Shown here piece after piece: positions 13,474 to 21,898 of a DNA stretch of 34,199 nucleotides. Below the pieces are notes generated by a model. The model was not told the DNA's origin and did not search any database. It was given only the letters and a program-made list of their open reading frames with translations. The DNA comes from a virus, in IMG/VR virus record IMGVR_UViG_3300048586_000440, positions 1 to 34,199 of that record, one strand, 5' to 3'. A program made the translations under genes and the position numbers. Each line of letters starts with the position of its first letter. Positions within the stretch are counted from its first letter, which is position 1.

Positions 13474-14923
13474 CCTGGTCCGGCCGCTGTTCTCGTGGGT
13501 GCCGGAGTACGACTACACGCTCGGCCCGGAGGTCGGCGAGGTCGCGGCCATGGCCGGCCTGCCGCCGGACCCTGAGCAGCAGTTGATCCTGGATGCGACG
13601 TTCGCGGTGCGCGGTTCGCGCTCGGCGGCCCGCGACATTGGCGTCTGCGCACCACGCCAGAACCTGAAGACCGGGTCGCTGAAGCAGATGGCCCTCGGGT
13701 GGCTCTACGTCACCGAGGAGCGGCTGATCGTCTGGTCGGCGCACGAGTTCGGGACCGCCCAGGAGGCGTTTCGCGACATGTGCGAGCTGATCGAGTCCAC
13801 GCCGGACCTGGACCGCGAGGTGCATCAGATCCACCGCGGCAACGGCGACGAGGCGATCGAGCTCACCGGTGATCGGCGGCTGAAGTTCAAGGCCCGGACG
13901 AAGGGCGGCGGCCGCGGCCTCACGGGGAACAGGGTCGTGCTCGACGAGGCGATGTACCTCAAGGCGATGCACATGGGTGCCCTGGTGCCGACGCTGCGCG
14001 CGGTCGCTGACCCGCAGCTGGTGTTCGCGGGGTCGGCCGGCATGGCGGACTCGCACGTGTGGCGCTCGCAGCGTGACCGTGGCCGCGACGGCGCTGACGA
14101 GTCGCTGGCCTGGTTCGAGTGGGCGTCCGACGCGGAGCCTGGCGGCTGCGCGTCGTCGGACTGCGCGCACCGGGTCGACGCCGAGGGCTGCGCCCTGGAC
14201 GACGAGGACCGGCTGCGGCGCAGCAACCCGGCGCTCGGGCGACGGATCACGCTCGAGACGCTCCGCGACGACCGGCGCACGATGCCGGTCGAGGAGTACG
14301 CCCGGGAGACGCTCGGCTGGTGGGACCCACCGGGGGAGGATGCCGACGCCGCGGTGTTCACCGAGGCCCAGTGGCTGGCGTGCGCGGACCTCGAGTCGGC
14401 CGCAGTCGGCCGGGTCGCGTTCGCCCTCGACGTCGCCCCGGACGGGCAACGCGCCACGATCGGCATCGCCGGCGTCCGCGCCGACGGGCTGCCACACGTG
14501 GCCGTGGTCGACTCGCGTGAGGGCACCGACTGGGTGCCGGCGCGTGCCGCGCAGCTGCTCGCCGCGCATGACTCCCTGCCGGGCCTGGCGCTCGACCCGT
14601 CCGGCCCGGCTGGGGCACTGCTCGTCGGCCTCGAGAAGGCCGGCGTCGGGGTGACCCAGATCAAGGCCCGCGAGCTCGTGCAGGCCTGCCAGCGGTTCTA
14701 CAACCTGGTCGAGGCCGGCGACCTGCGCCACCGCGACGAGGGTGCGCTGTTCGACGCCGTGCTCGGGGCGAAGAAGCGCGACGTAGGCGACGGCTGGGCG
14801 TGGGCGCGCAAGAAGGCCACGGTCGACATCACGCCGCTGTACGCCGCCACCGTGGCGCTGTGGGCGCACTCGACGGGCCCACGACAGCTGACCAAGGACG
14901 AGCTCCTCCGGAGCGCCTACTGA
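13451..14923 (+). CDS. terL: terminase large subunit
   Basis: A 490-residue packaging ATPase-nuclease. Walker A is APRQNLKTG at about 67-75 and Walker B is VVLDEA at about 162-167; a KGGGRGLTGN motif precedes Walker B. The C-terminal nuclease half shows FALDVAPDG as the first acidic motif and LDPSG and DAVLGAKKRD further on. It cuts and pumps DNA into the prohead at the portal. The GTG at 13451 lies inside the TerS end after GAGGCGG. Stop and next ATG share one base. Confidence 0.93.
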   Translation: MTRSATLDLVRPLFSWVPEYDYTLGPEVGEVAAMAGLPPDPEQQLILDATFAVRGSRSAARDIGVCAPRQNLKTGSLKQMALGWLYVTEERLIVWSAHEFGTAQEAFRDMCELIESTPDLDREVHQIHRGNGDEAIELTGDRRLKFKARTKGGGRGLTGNRVVLDEAMYLKAMHMGALVPTLRAVADPQLVFAGSAGMADSHVWRSQRDRGRDGADESLAWFEWASDAEPGGCASSDCAHRVDAEGCALDDEDRLRRSNPALGRRITLETLRDDRRTMPVEEYARETLGWWDPPGEDADAAVFTEAQWLACADLESAAVGRVAFALDVAPDGQRATIGIAGVRADGLPHVAVVDSREGTDWVPARAAQLLAAHDSLPGLALDPSGPAGALLVGLEKAGVGVTQIKARELVQACQRFYNLVEAGDLRHRDEGALFDAVLGAKKRDVGDGWAWARKKATVDITPLYAATVALWAHSTGPRQLTKDELLRSAY

Positions 14924-15114
14924 TGGGACGTGCGATGGCCAGGACTCAGCGCGCGGTGCCCGTGGTGACGATCGTGACGACCTCGCTCGAGGTCGCCGGC
15001 GCCGCGCTGCTCACGGCGGCCGGGTGGCTGGCGTTCGGGCTGGCCGGCGCGCTCGCGGTGCTCGGCGGGTTCTGCATCGCGGGGTCGTTCGCGCTCACCC
15101 GAGGTAGCCGATGA
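14923..15114 (+). CDS. small membrane protein between terminase and portal (63 aa)
   Basis: A 63-residue protein with two closely spaced hydrophobic segments (about 13-32 and 34-56) and basic ends. It overlaps TerL by one base and the portal gene by four. Small membrane proteins in this slot occur in other actinophages, without a settled function. Confidence 0.65.
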   Translation: MGRAMARTQRAVPVVTIVTTSLEVAGAALLTAAGWLAFGLAGALAVLGGFCIAGSFALTRGSR

Positions 15115-16268
15115 GCCTGCTCTTTCGAACCCAGCGCTCCACCTCGTTGTCATCGCTCGGTGCGCCCGCGCGCACCTCGAGTGGTGGCGTCGTCAGCGCG
15201 ACGCCACCCAACTCGCTGCGCTCCGGCGCAGTGTGGGCGTGCCTGCGCCTACGGGCCGACCTGATCTCCACGCTGCCCCTCGACGTCTTCCGCGATGTCG
15301 CTGGCCGCGCGGTGCCGGTCCCCAAGCCGCCGGTCTTCTCGACGCCGTCTGGGGACTTCCAGTGGCACGAGTGGCTCTACGCCTCGCAGTTCGACCTCGA
15401 CCGGTACGGCAACGTCTTCGGGCAGATCGTCGCGACAGATGGGGCCGGGCGCCCGGCGATGATCGAGCTCAGCGACGTGGGCGAGTGGAAGGTGCGGCGC
15501 GGCAAGGACGGCTCGTGGGAGTACCTGCGCGACAACAAGGTCATCCCGCGAGCGCAGGTCTGGCACGAGCGGCAGTTCCCCGTCTCCGGCCTGCCCATCG
15601 GCCTGTCGCCCGTCGCCTACGCGCAGTGGACGACCTCGCACTACCTCTCGGCGCAGCAGTTCGCCCTCGACTGGTTCGCCGGCGGCTTCCCCACCGGGAC
15701 GCTGAAGAACAAGGCGCAGACCATCGACGCCGGTGAAGCGCAGGTCATGAAGGACCGCTTCAGGGTCGCGACGCAGGACCGTGACGTGTTCGTGCACGGC
15801 AACGACTGGGAGTACGAGCCGGCGGCCGGTGCAGCTTCGGACGCGAAGTTCCTCGACGCCATGCAGTCGAGCACGCTGGACATCTGCCGCTACTACGGCG
15901 TGCCCGGCGACATGATCGACGCGGAGACTGCGTCGGGGTCGATCACCTACGCGAACGTCACCCAGCGGAACCTGCAGCTGCTCACGATGAACCTGGGCCC
16001 GGCCATCACGCGCCGCGAGCTCACGTTCTCCGCGAAGCTCGTCGCGCAGCCGCGCTACGTCAAGCTCAACACCGACGCGATGCTACGCATGGATGCTCGC
16101 GGCAAGCTCGAGCTCATCGCGCTCGGCGTCACGCAGATGCTCTACACGCACGACGAGGGCCGGGCCCTGCTCGAGCTCGAGCCCCTCACCGACGAGCAGA
16201 TCGCCAAGGAAGCCCAGATCAAGGGCCCGCAGCCCGCACCTGGCACCAAGACAGGAGTCCCGGCATGA
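15111..16268 (+). CDS. HK97-family portal protein
   Basis: A 385-residue portal, slightly short for the family. Typical patterns are the N-terminal SGAVWACLRLRADLISTLPL helix, a wing region with DRYGNVFGQI, and the C-terminal crown helix CRYYGVPGDMIDAE followed by a NVTQRNLQLL stretch. It forms the dodecameric DNA gate at one head vertex and binds TerL during packaging. The Pro-rich end runs into the protease start by four bases. Confidence 0.92.
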   Translation: MSLLFRTQRSTSLSSLGAPARTSSGGVVSATPPNSLRSGAVWACLRLRADLISTLPLDVFRDVAGRAVPVPKPPVFSTPSGDFQWHEWLYASQFDLDRYGNVFGQIVATDGAGRPAMIELSDVGEWKVRRGKDGSWEYLRDNKVIPRAQVWHERQFPVSGLPIGLSPVAYAQWTTSHYLSAQQFALDWFAGGFPTGTLKNKAQTIDAGEAQVMKDRFRVATQDRDVFVHGNDWEYEPAAGAASDAKFLDAMQSSTLDICRYYGVPGDMIDAETASGSITYANVTQRNLQLLTMNLGPAITRRELTFSAKLVAQPRYVKLNTDAMLRMDARGKLELIALGVTQMLYTHDEGRALLELEPLTDEQIAKEAQIKGPQPAPGTKTGVPA

Positions 16269-16948
16269 ACGAACGCCTGCTCGCCGCCGCGTCCGCGCGT
16301 GCCGCCGGAGTGCAGCAGCGGTCCCACCGTCCGCAGCAGCGCCGATGGGCCGAGGAGTCCGAGGGCATCGGCACCAACCGGGCCTCGTTCCAGGCGCAGA
16401 TCAACCTCCGTGCCGCGGAGGCATCGCCCGAGTCGCTGCACTTCACCGGCTACGCCTCGGTCTACGAGCGCGGCTACGAGATGTGGGACTGGTACGGCCC
16501 CTACACCGAGATCGTGTCGGCCGGCGCTGCCGCCGAGAGCCTGGCACGAGCGAACCTGGACGTCCCTCTAGTGCTCGCACACGACAGCCTTCGCCGCATC
16601 GCGCGGACCACGAACGGCTCCCTGCTGCTCAGCGAGGACGACAACGGCCTGCTCGTCGACGCCCCCGAACTCGACCAGGCCGACGCCGACGTCGCGTACA
16701 TCGCGCCCAAACTGCGCTCGGGCCTCGTCGACGAGATGTCGTTCATGTTCCGCATCACTGCCGGCCACTGGTCGCCGGACTACACCGAGTACCGCATCGA
16801 CGCCTTCGACATCCACCGCGGCGACGTCGCGATCGTCGGCTACGGGGCCTCGCCCCACACCGCGGGATCCGGGCTCCGCTCGGCAGGCCTGGAGCAGGAG
16901 CGCTCACGGATGCGCTCGATGCTCGACCTCGCCATCGCCGCCGACTGA
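16265..16948 (+). CDS. HK97-family prohead protease
   Basis: A 227-residue serine protease that matures the prohead by removing the capsid delta domain. The fold runs from FTGYASVYE (about 60-69) through VPLVLAHD, where His106 is catalytic, to DEMSFMFRI, where Ser159 is the nucleophile. The tail after about 195 is helical and probably self-processed. The ATG overlaps the portal stop by four bases. Confidence 0.92.
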   Translation: MNERLLAAASARAAGVQQRSHRPQQRRWAEESEGIGTNRASFQAQINLRAAEASPESLHFTGYASVYERGYEMWDWYGPYTEIVSAGAAAESLARANLDVPLVLAHDSLRRIARTTNGSLLLSEDDNGLLVDAPELDQADADVAYIAPKLRSGLVDEMSFMFRITAGHWSPDYTEYRIDAFDIHRGDVAIVGYGASPHTAGSGLRSAGLEQERSRMRSMLDLAIAAD

Positions 16949-17097
16949 CCCCACCCATCACCAGACTCCCGCTGCCCGCCGGGCACGCGGGTCACAGGCA
17001 CGTCCTCGCTCGCCACTGACGCCTCGCCCTGCCAGCGCGTCACGCCAGACCAGCGACACGCCGCCCACCACTCGACCCTGAAACGGAGGCCGCCGAG

Positions 17098-18510
17098 ATG
17101 ACTCTCGAGCAGCTGATCGCCCAGGCTCGTGAGCGGCTCACCTCGCTGCTCACCGAGCGCTCCACCCAGACCGAGGGCCTCACCGCGCTGCGCGCCGCCC
17201 TTGCCCAGGACGGCGCGACCGTCACCGAGGCCGAAGTCCGCTCGGCCATCGAGGCACGCGACGCCCTCGACCCGCAGATCACCGAGGCGCGCGCCCGCGT
17301 CGAGGAGCTCGAGGCGGAGAAGGCACGCGACGACGCCGCGTCGGCGCTCGCTCGCGAGTTCCACCCCGTCACCCCGGCCGCCACGCGCGCGCCGGCCTAC
17401 GACGCCGTCGGTCGCGTCGGTGCGGAGAAGCGCACCTACAACCCCGACGTCGACAAGCGCGGTACCGGCTTCGCGGCCGATGTCGTGGCATCCCTCGTGG
17501 GCGACTTCGACGCGCGTGAGCGCATCTCGCGCCACACGCAGGAGGAGCGCGTCGAGCGAGGCGTCGACCAGTTCGACGTCCGCGCCGTCGGCACCGGTGC
17601 CTTCACCGGCATCGTCGTCCCGCAGTACCTCGTCGACCAGTTCGCCGGCCTGCCCCGCGCAGACCGCCCGCTCGCCGACGCGATGCGCATGCACGACCTG
17701 CCCGACGTGGGCATGACGGTGAACATCGGCAAGCTCACCACCGGCACCTCGGCGGCGGAGCAGACGTCGGAGAACTCGGCCGTGTCCGAGACCAACGCCG
17801 ACGACACCCTGCTCTCCCCTGCGGTGCTCACCTCGGCCGGTTCGCAGACGGTGTCCCGCCAGGCGTCCGAGCGCGGTGTCGGCGTCGAGGACACGATCAT
17901 CGAGGACCTCATCTCCGCCCAGCGGGCGAACCTCGACTCGATCATCCTCAACAAGGCCGCCGTCGGCCTGACCAACGTCGCGACGTCGATCGCCTACACC
18001 GACGGCACCCCCACCGCCGCGGAGCTGTACCCCAAGCTCCTCGCCGGCCCGGCCGCCGTCGAGGCCTCGATGCTCAACGCCCACCCGGGCGACGTCATCG
18101 CGGTCATGCACTCGCGGCGCTGGTACTGGCTGCAGTCCCAGCTCACCTCGACCTGGCCGCTGTTCGGCCAGCCGGGTGCGGGCGTGCAGAACGCCGGCCA
18201 GAACTACGCCGAGCGCTACGGCAACGGGTTCCGCGGCATCCTGCCGTCGGGCACCCCGGTCATCGTCGACAACAACATCGCGACGAACCTCGGCGCCGGC
18301 ACGAACGAGGACGAGATCTACTTCGTCAGCCAGACCGAGTCCCACCTGTGGGAGGACCCGAACGCCCCGGTCCTCATCCGCGCCGAGCAGACCAACGCGA
18401 AGACGCTGGGCATCGACCTCGTGGTCTACGCCTACTTCGCGTACCTGTTCACCCGGGTCAGCCACGCGCAGAAGATCGCCGGAACTGGCCTGGTCACGCC
18501 TGCGTTCTAG
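17098..18510 (+). CDS. HK97-fold major capsid protein with delta domain
   Basis: A 470-residue capsid protein. Residues 1-85 form a charged coiled coil matching the scaffolding delta domain, followed by a Pro/Ala-rich stretch where the upstream protease should cut (about 90-120). The HK97 core follows, with GTGAFTGIVVPQYLVDQ and the C-terminal domain ending in a hydrophobic strand. A 149-base gap without genes separates it from the protease, and an AACGGAGG-type ribosome site precedes the ATG. Confidence 0.93.
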   Translation: MTLEQLIAQARERLTSLLTERSTQTEGLTALRAALAQDGATVTEAEVRSAIEARDALDPQITEARARVEELEAEKARDDAASALAREFHPVTPAATRAPAYDAVGRVGAEKRTYNPDVDKRGTGFAADVVASLVGDFDARERISRHTQEERVERGVDQFDVRAVGTGAFTGIVVPQYLVDQFAGLPRADRPLADAMRMHDLPDVGMTVNIGKLTTGTSAAEQTSENSAVSETNADDTLLSPAVLTSAGSQTVSRQASERGVGVEDTIIEDLISAQRANLDSIILNKAAVGLTNVATSIAYTDGTPTAAELYPKLLAGPAAVEASMLNAHPGDVIAVMHSRRWYWLQSQLTSTWPLFGQPGAGVQNAGQNYAERYGNGFRGILPSGTPVIVDNNIATNLGAGTNEDEIYFVSQTESHLWEDPNAPVLIRAEQTNAKTLGIDLVVYAYFAYLFTRVSHAQKIAGTGLVTPAF

Positions 18511-18546
18511 CCCTTAGTAACTCCGACGTTCTGACACAATGGCGGA

Positions 18547-19206
18547 GTGACTGAGCTCTGGAAGTGCGGCCGCTGCAACACCACCAAGCCCGTGTCGGGC
18601 TTCTACCTGCGCAAGGGGAAGCCCGACACGGCATGGTGCAAGGAGTGCTACCGAGAGTGGCACCGTGAGCGGTACCAGCCGCAGGGGTCGGCCACCGATG
18701 ATGCACGCCGATGCGACGAATGCGCGTCGACGTACCGGCCGGGGCAGCGCCGTCGCAGCCGCTACTGTTCCCGCACCTGCAAAGAACGGGCTGCGAACCG
18801 CGCCCGCCAGGCAGCGATCGACGCGGCCAAGCCGCAGCGAGAGTGTCTGCACTGCGCGAGGGTCCTGCCCAGTGAGATGCGGTCGGACGCACGCTTCTGT
18901 TCCAAGCGCTGCAACGAGGCCGCCCACGCGCTACAGCGCAAACTGCGCGCGCGAACCGGGCAGGATGACAAACCCGGCCACTTGCGCGCGTCGATATGCG
19001 TGCGTGACCAGTGGATCTGTGGCATCTGCGCACAGCCCGTGGCCCGCGACCGCGAGTACCCCGACCCCCTAGCGCCGAGCCTCGACCACGTGGTCCCGGT
19101 CAGCCAAGGCGGAACCAACGACCCAGCAAACCTTCGCCTGGTCCACCTCGTTTGCAACCTGCGCCGACGCCACCTGGGCGGAGGTGAGCAGCTCGCATTG
19201 ATCTGA
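18547..19206 (+). CDS. free-standing HNH endonuclease with three zinc fingers
   Basis: A 219-residue nuclease inserted between capsid and decoration genes. Three zinc-binding modules come first: Cys7/10/31/34, Cys56/59/74/78 and Cys100/103/118/122. The HNH core follows: Cys158, Cys161, Asp180-His181, Asn195, His200 and Cys203. Neighbours here should be structural, so this looks like a homing-type insertion. The start is GTG with no proper ribosome site; a CACAAT box six bases upstream could give a leaderless message. The arms ACTCCG and CGGAGT bracket the short gap before it. Confidence 0.85.
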   Translation: MTELWKCGRCNTTKPVSGFYLRKGKPDTAWCKECYREWHRERYQPQGSATDDARRCDECASTYRPGQRRRSRYCSRTCKERAANRARQAAIDAAKPQRECLHCARVLPSEMRSDARFCSKRCNEAAHALQRKLRARTGQDDKPGHLRASICVRDQWICGICAQPVARDREYPDPLAPSLDHVVPVSQGGTNDPANLRLVHLVCNLRRRHLGGGEQLALI

Positions 19207-19218
19207 CAGGAGCACGCC

Positions 19219-19506
19219 ATGTCCGAGACCCCCGAGACCGTCGCCGACGAGAAGTTCGTCGACCAGGCCGCGCTCGCCGAGCAGAAGCGCGCCGACGCCG
19301 GTGTCGGCACACAGTCGGAGGACGCCTACGTCGACGCGCTGCTCGTCGAGCGCGAGGGCTACGCCCGCTACGGCCGCGCCGACCGGGTGGCCGAGGTCGA
19401 CGAGCAGCTCGCGCTCCGGGGCTACAAGGCCGCCGGGGAGGCCCGCGCAGCTGCCGCCCCGAAGGTGGCACGTGGCCGCGGCTCCCGCCCGCAGCAGACG
19501 GCCTAA
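19219..19506 (+). CDS. hypothetical structural-region protein (95 aa)
   Basis: A 95-residue helical, Ala/Glu-rich protein with a basic C-terminal tail (ARGRGSRPQQ). Preceded by an AGGAG ribosome site. Similar short proteins lie after the capsid gene in many actinophages. I cannot assign a function; head assembly is possible from position. Confidence 0.65.
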   Translation: MSETPETVADEKFVDQAALAEQKRADAGVGTQSEDAYVDALLVEREGYARYGRADRVAEVDEQLALRGYKAAGEARAAAAPKVARGRGSRPQQTA

Positions 19507-19549
19507 CGGCCACACACCCGACGTTCCCTCGCAGTAGGAAGGCACAGCC

Positions 19550-19984
19550 ATGGCTGGCACCTGGAAGTGGTACGGCGAGGGTCTCGCCAACGTGGTCAAG
19601 GGCGCGATCGACCTCGACACCGACACGTTCAAGATCCTGCTGGCGACGTCGGCGTACACCCCGAACCAGGACACCCACAACTTCCGCGACGACGTCACGA
19701 ACGAGGTCGTGGGCACCGGCTACACCGCCGGCGGGGCGACCCTCGCGGGCGTGTCGGTGACCTACGACACAGCGACGAACGAGGTGCGGATCTCGTGGAC
19801 GGACCCGACGTGGCCATCCTCGACGATCACGGCCCGCACCGCGGTGATCTACAAGTCGCGGGGTGGTGCGGCGTCGGCGGACGAGCTGCTCGCGTACTGC
19901 ACGGAGTCCGGTGACGTCACGTCGACGGCGGGCACGTTCACTGTGGACCTGCCGGCGCCGACGCTGAAGATCACCGCGGCCTGA
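19550..19984 (+). CDS. conserved phage virion-type protein (144 aa)
   Basis: A 144-residue beta-rich protein of a type widespread in tailed phages. The N-terminal GLANVVKGAIDLDTDTFKI strand pattern is followed by SAYTPNQDTHNFRDDV, then GTGYTAGGATL and TITARTAVIY. It probably assembles on the head or head-tail region as a decoration or fibre-base protein. Located just before a 633-residue beta-rich protein with which it may interact. Confidence 0.65.
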   Translation: MAGTWKWYGEGLANVVKGAIDLDTDTFKILLATSAYTPNQDTHNFRDDVTNEVVGTGYTAGGATLAGVSVTYDTATNEVRISWTDPTWPSSTITARTAVIYKSRGGAASADELLAYCTESGDVTSTAGTFTVDLPAPTLKITAA

Positions 19985-19987
19985 CCC

Positions 19988-21889
19988 GTGGCGACCCGGC
20001 TCAAGACGGTCGAGTTCGCGCACCCGCCGCTGGCGGCGCTGGTCGACAACACGTTGACCACGCTCACGCAGATCACGGTGTACCTGCCGGAGACCGGCAC
20101 GAGGACGTTCCGGTCCGTGGTGGCCGAGGTCAGCGCACAGGCCACGGGCACGGCAGCGGGCAACATCACGTCGCGTCAGATCCAGTGCCGCCTCGGCGCC
20201 GCCGGGTACACGACGAACACGAACGCGAACCTCTACACCGGCTCGGGCGAGGACCTGATGGTCCACCACGCCGTGGACCTCACGTCCCACTTCACGACCA
20301 ACTGGTCGGGGACGTCGATGACGTTCGACACGCAGGTCCTCATCGACAGCACGATGACGACCCCGGCGTTCACCAACGTCTGCGTGACCCTCTACGTCAC
20401 CTACGAGTACGACGACACCTCGACAACGCAGGTCAAGACCGTCCGCATCCCGCTCAACGCGCCCGTCGGTGCGCTCGCCACCACCAAGCCCGGCACTGCC
20501 ACGGCAACGATCCCGGCGCTCGACACCGAGCTCCCGGAGGCCAGCAAGACGTACCGCAGCCAGCACATCGTCGTCCAGGGCACCACCGGGGTCGCGTCGA
20601 CGACCGACTCCACCATCACGATGCAGCTGGACTCGACGGCCTCGCACACGTCGGGCATCTCGGAGGCCGCGCAGAACGGCTCGCACTTCTTCCGGTACGT
20701 GTGGGACTGCTCCGCAGTGCTGGACGAGTCGATCAGCATGGGCTTCTACATCTGGGGATCGGTCGCCCGGTACAACCACGTCCAGGCGTACCTCGTCGTC
20801 ACCTACGAGTTCGACGCGTCCGCGGCGAACGACGTCTTCGTGTCGCTGATGATCCCCTCCGACACAGGCCTCGGTGGGCAGAACGCGTCGACGGCCGCGA
20901 ACCGGCTGTTCGGCTACCTGTCCATCCCCGAGTCCGGGCTGGTCACGAAGCAGCTCGCCTACTTCGGGTACTGGGACACGACCGGTGTGACCGCCGGGTT
21001 CAACATGCGCCTGGGGACGGGCTCCTATGTCGCCTACACCGACCTCGCAGCGACCGTGGCGGGTTGCTCGGCGGCTATGGTCCGCAACGACTCGGCGTTC
21101 ACCCTCGTCCAGGGCGACAACGTCGTGACGCTGGACGTGTATTGCACGGAGACGGCGACGGACTTCCTCACGGCGCTGAACGGGTTCTTCCTCGTGAACT
21201 ACACCTGCGACAAGCCGACCGACGGGCACGGCGCGGTCAACCACACGGTGCGCTGGGGGATGGAGGCCCCGTACTCCGGTGCATCGGTCAACATCGAGAC
21301 GACGGCGGCGTGGGCACCGGTCATCCCAGAGGCCGACTACCGCCTGGTCTCGATGGGTGTCGAGTTCGACTACTACGCCAACAGCACCAACGGCGGGTTC
21401 GGCTGCTTCGTGGACGTGGAACGCACCTCCGGCGAGGACCAGCTGACGTGGGACGTCGTCGCCGGCGCGGCGGGGATCAGCGACTTCGAGACCGGCCTGC
21501 GCCGCAACTTCGTGTCCTGCCTGCGTCACTTCCAGCGGTTCCCCGGCGACGAGGGCTTCCACTTCAACTCGCTGCGCCGAGACGTTGAGACGACGCGCCG
21601 CTGGCGCGCCTACAACGGCTCGCTCACCGCGATCTGGGACCGGCTGGCGCTGCTGTTCACGTACCACTCGCAGACGTGGGACGTGACGGGCACCGTCACC
21701 GGATCAGCGGGCGGCACCGTCACCATCGACCTCCACAACGCGATCACCGGGGAGAAGCTGAAGGAGACCACCCGCTCCGGGAACGGCTCCTACACCCTCA
21801 CCTGGTACGACGACACGACCTCGCTGTACACGGTGGCCCGCGAGGACGGCACCCACCTCGCCCGGTCGGACGACGGCGTAGCGGCGTAG
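19988..21889 (+). CDS. large beta-rich virion protein (633 aa)
   Basis: A 633-residue protein, Thr/Ser/Val-rich with few charges, without enzyme motifs. At least two jelly-roll-like blocks are suggested by repeated VTYEYD/VTYEFD strands near residues 140 and 270. Residues about 560-625 look like a small carboxypeptidase-regulatory-type beta-sandwich (TVTGSAGGTVTIDL...SGNGSYTLTWYD). Probable head fibre, decoration or adhesin, from its place between capsid and connector genes. GTG start with no clear ribosome site, three bases after the previous stop, so coupled. Confidence 0.6.
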   Translation: MATRLKTVEFAHPPLAALVDNTLTTLTQITVYLPETGTRTFRSVVAEVSAQATGTAAGNITSRQIQCRLGAAGYTTNTNANLYTGSGEDLMVHHAVDLTSHFTTNWSGTSMTFDTQVLIDSTMTTPAFTNVCVTLYVTYEYDDTSTTQVKTVRIPLNAPVGALATTKPGTATATIPALDTELPEASKTYRSQHIVVQGTTGVASTTDSTITMQLDSTASHTSGISEAAQNGSHFFRYVWDCSAVLDESISMGFYIWGSVARYNHVQAYLVVTYEFDASAANDVFVSLMIPSDTGLGGQNASTAANRLFGYLSIPESGLVTKQLAYFGYWDTTGVTAGFNMRLGTGSYVAYTDLAATVAGCSAAMVRNDSAFTLVQGDNVVTLDVYCTETATDFLTALNGFFLVNYTCDKPTDGHGAVNHTVRWGMEAPYSGASVNIETTAAWAPVIPEADYRLVSMGVEFDYYANSTNGGFGCFVDVERTSGEDQLTWDVVAGAAGISDFETGLRRNFVSCLRHFQRFPGDEGFHFNSLRRDVETTRRWRAYNGSLTAIWDRLALLFTYHSQTWDVTGTVTGSAGGTVTIDLHNAITGEKLKETTRSGNGSYTLTWYDDTTSLYTVAREDGTHLARSDDGVAA

Positions 21890-21898
21890 GAGGTCGAC

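Noticed and set aside
13172-14869. 565-codon minus-strand frame opposite the terminase
   Set aside because: It is a GC-rich shadow of TerS and TerL.
16840-18465. 541-codon minus-strand frame opposite the capsid gene
   Set aside because: It is antisense to a recognisable HK97 capsid and has no protein-like features.
19100-21667. 855-codon open frame on the minus strand
   Set aside because: It mirrors the plus-strand virion genes, has Arg/Val/Gly-dominated sequence without domains, and comes from GC-rich codon bias.
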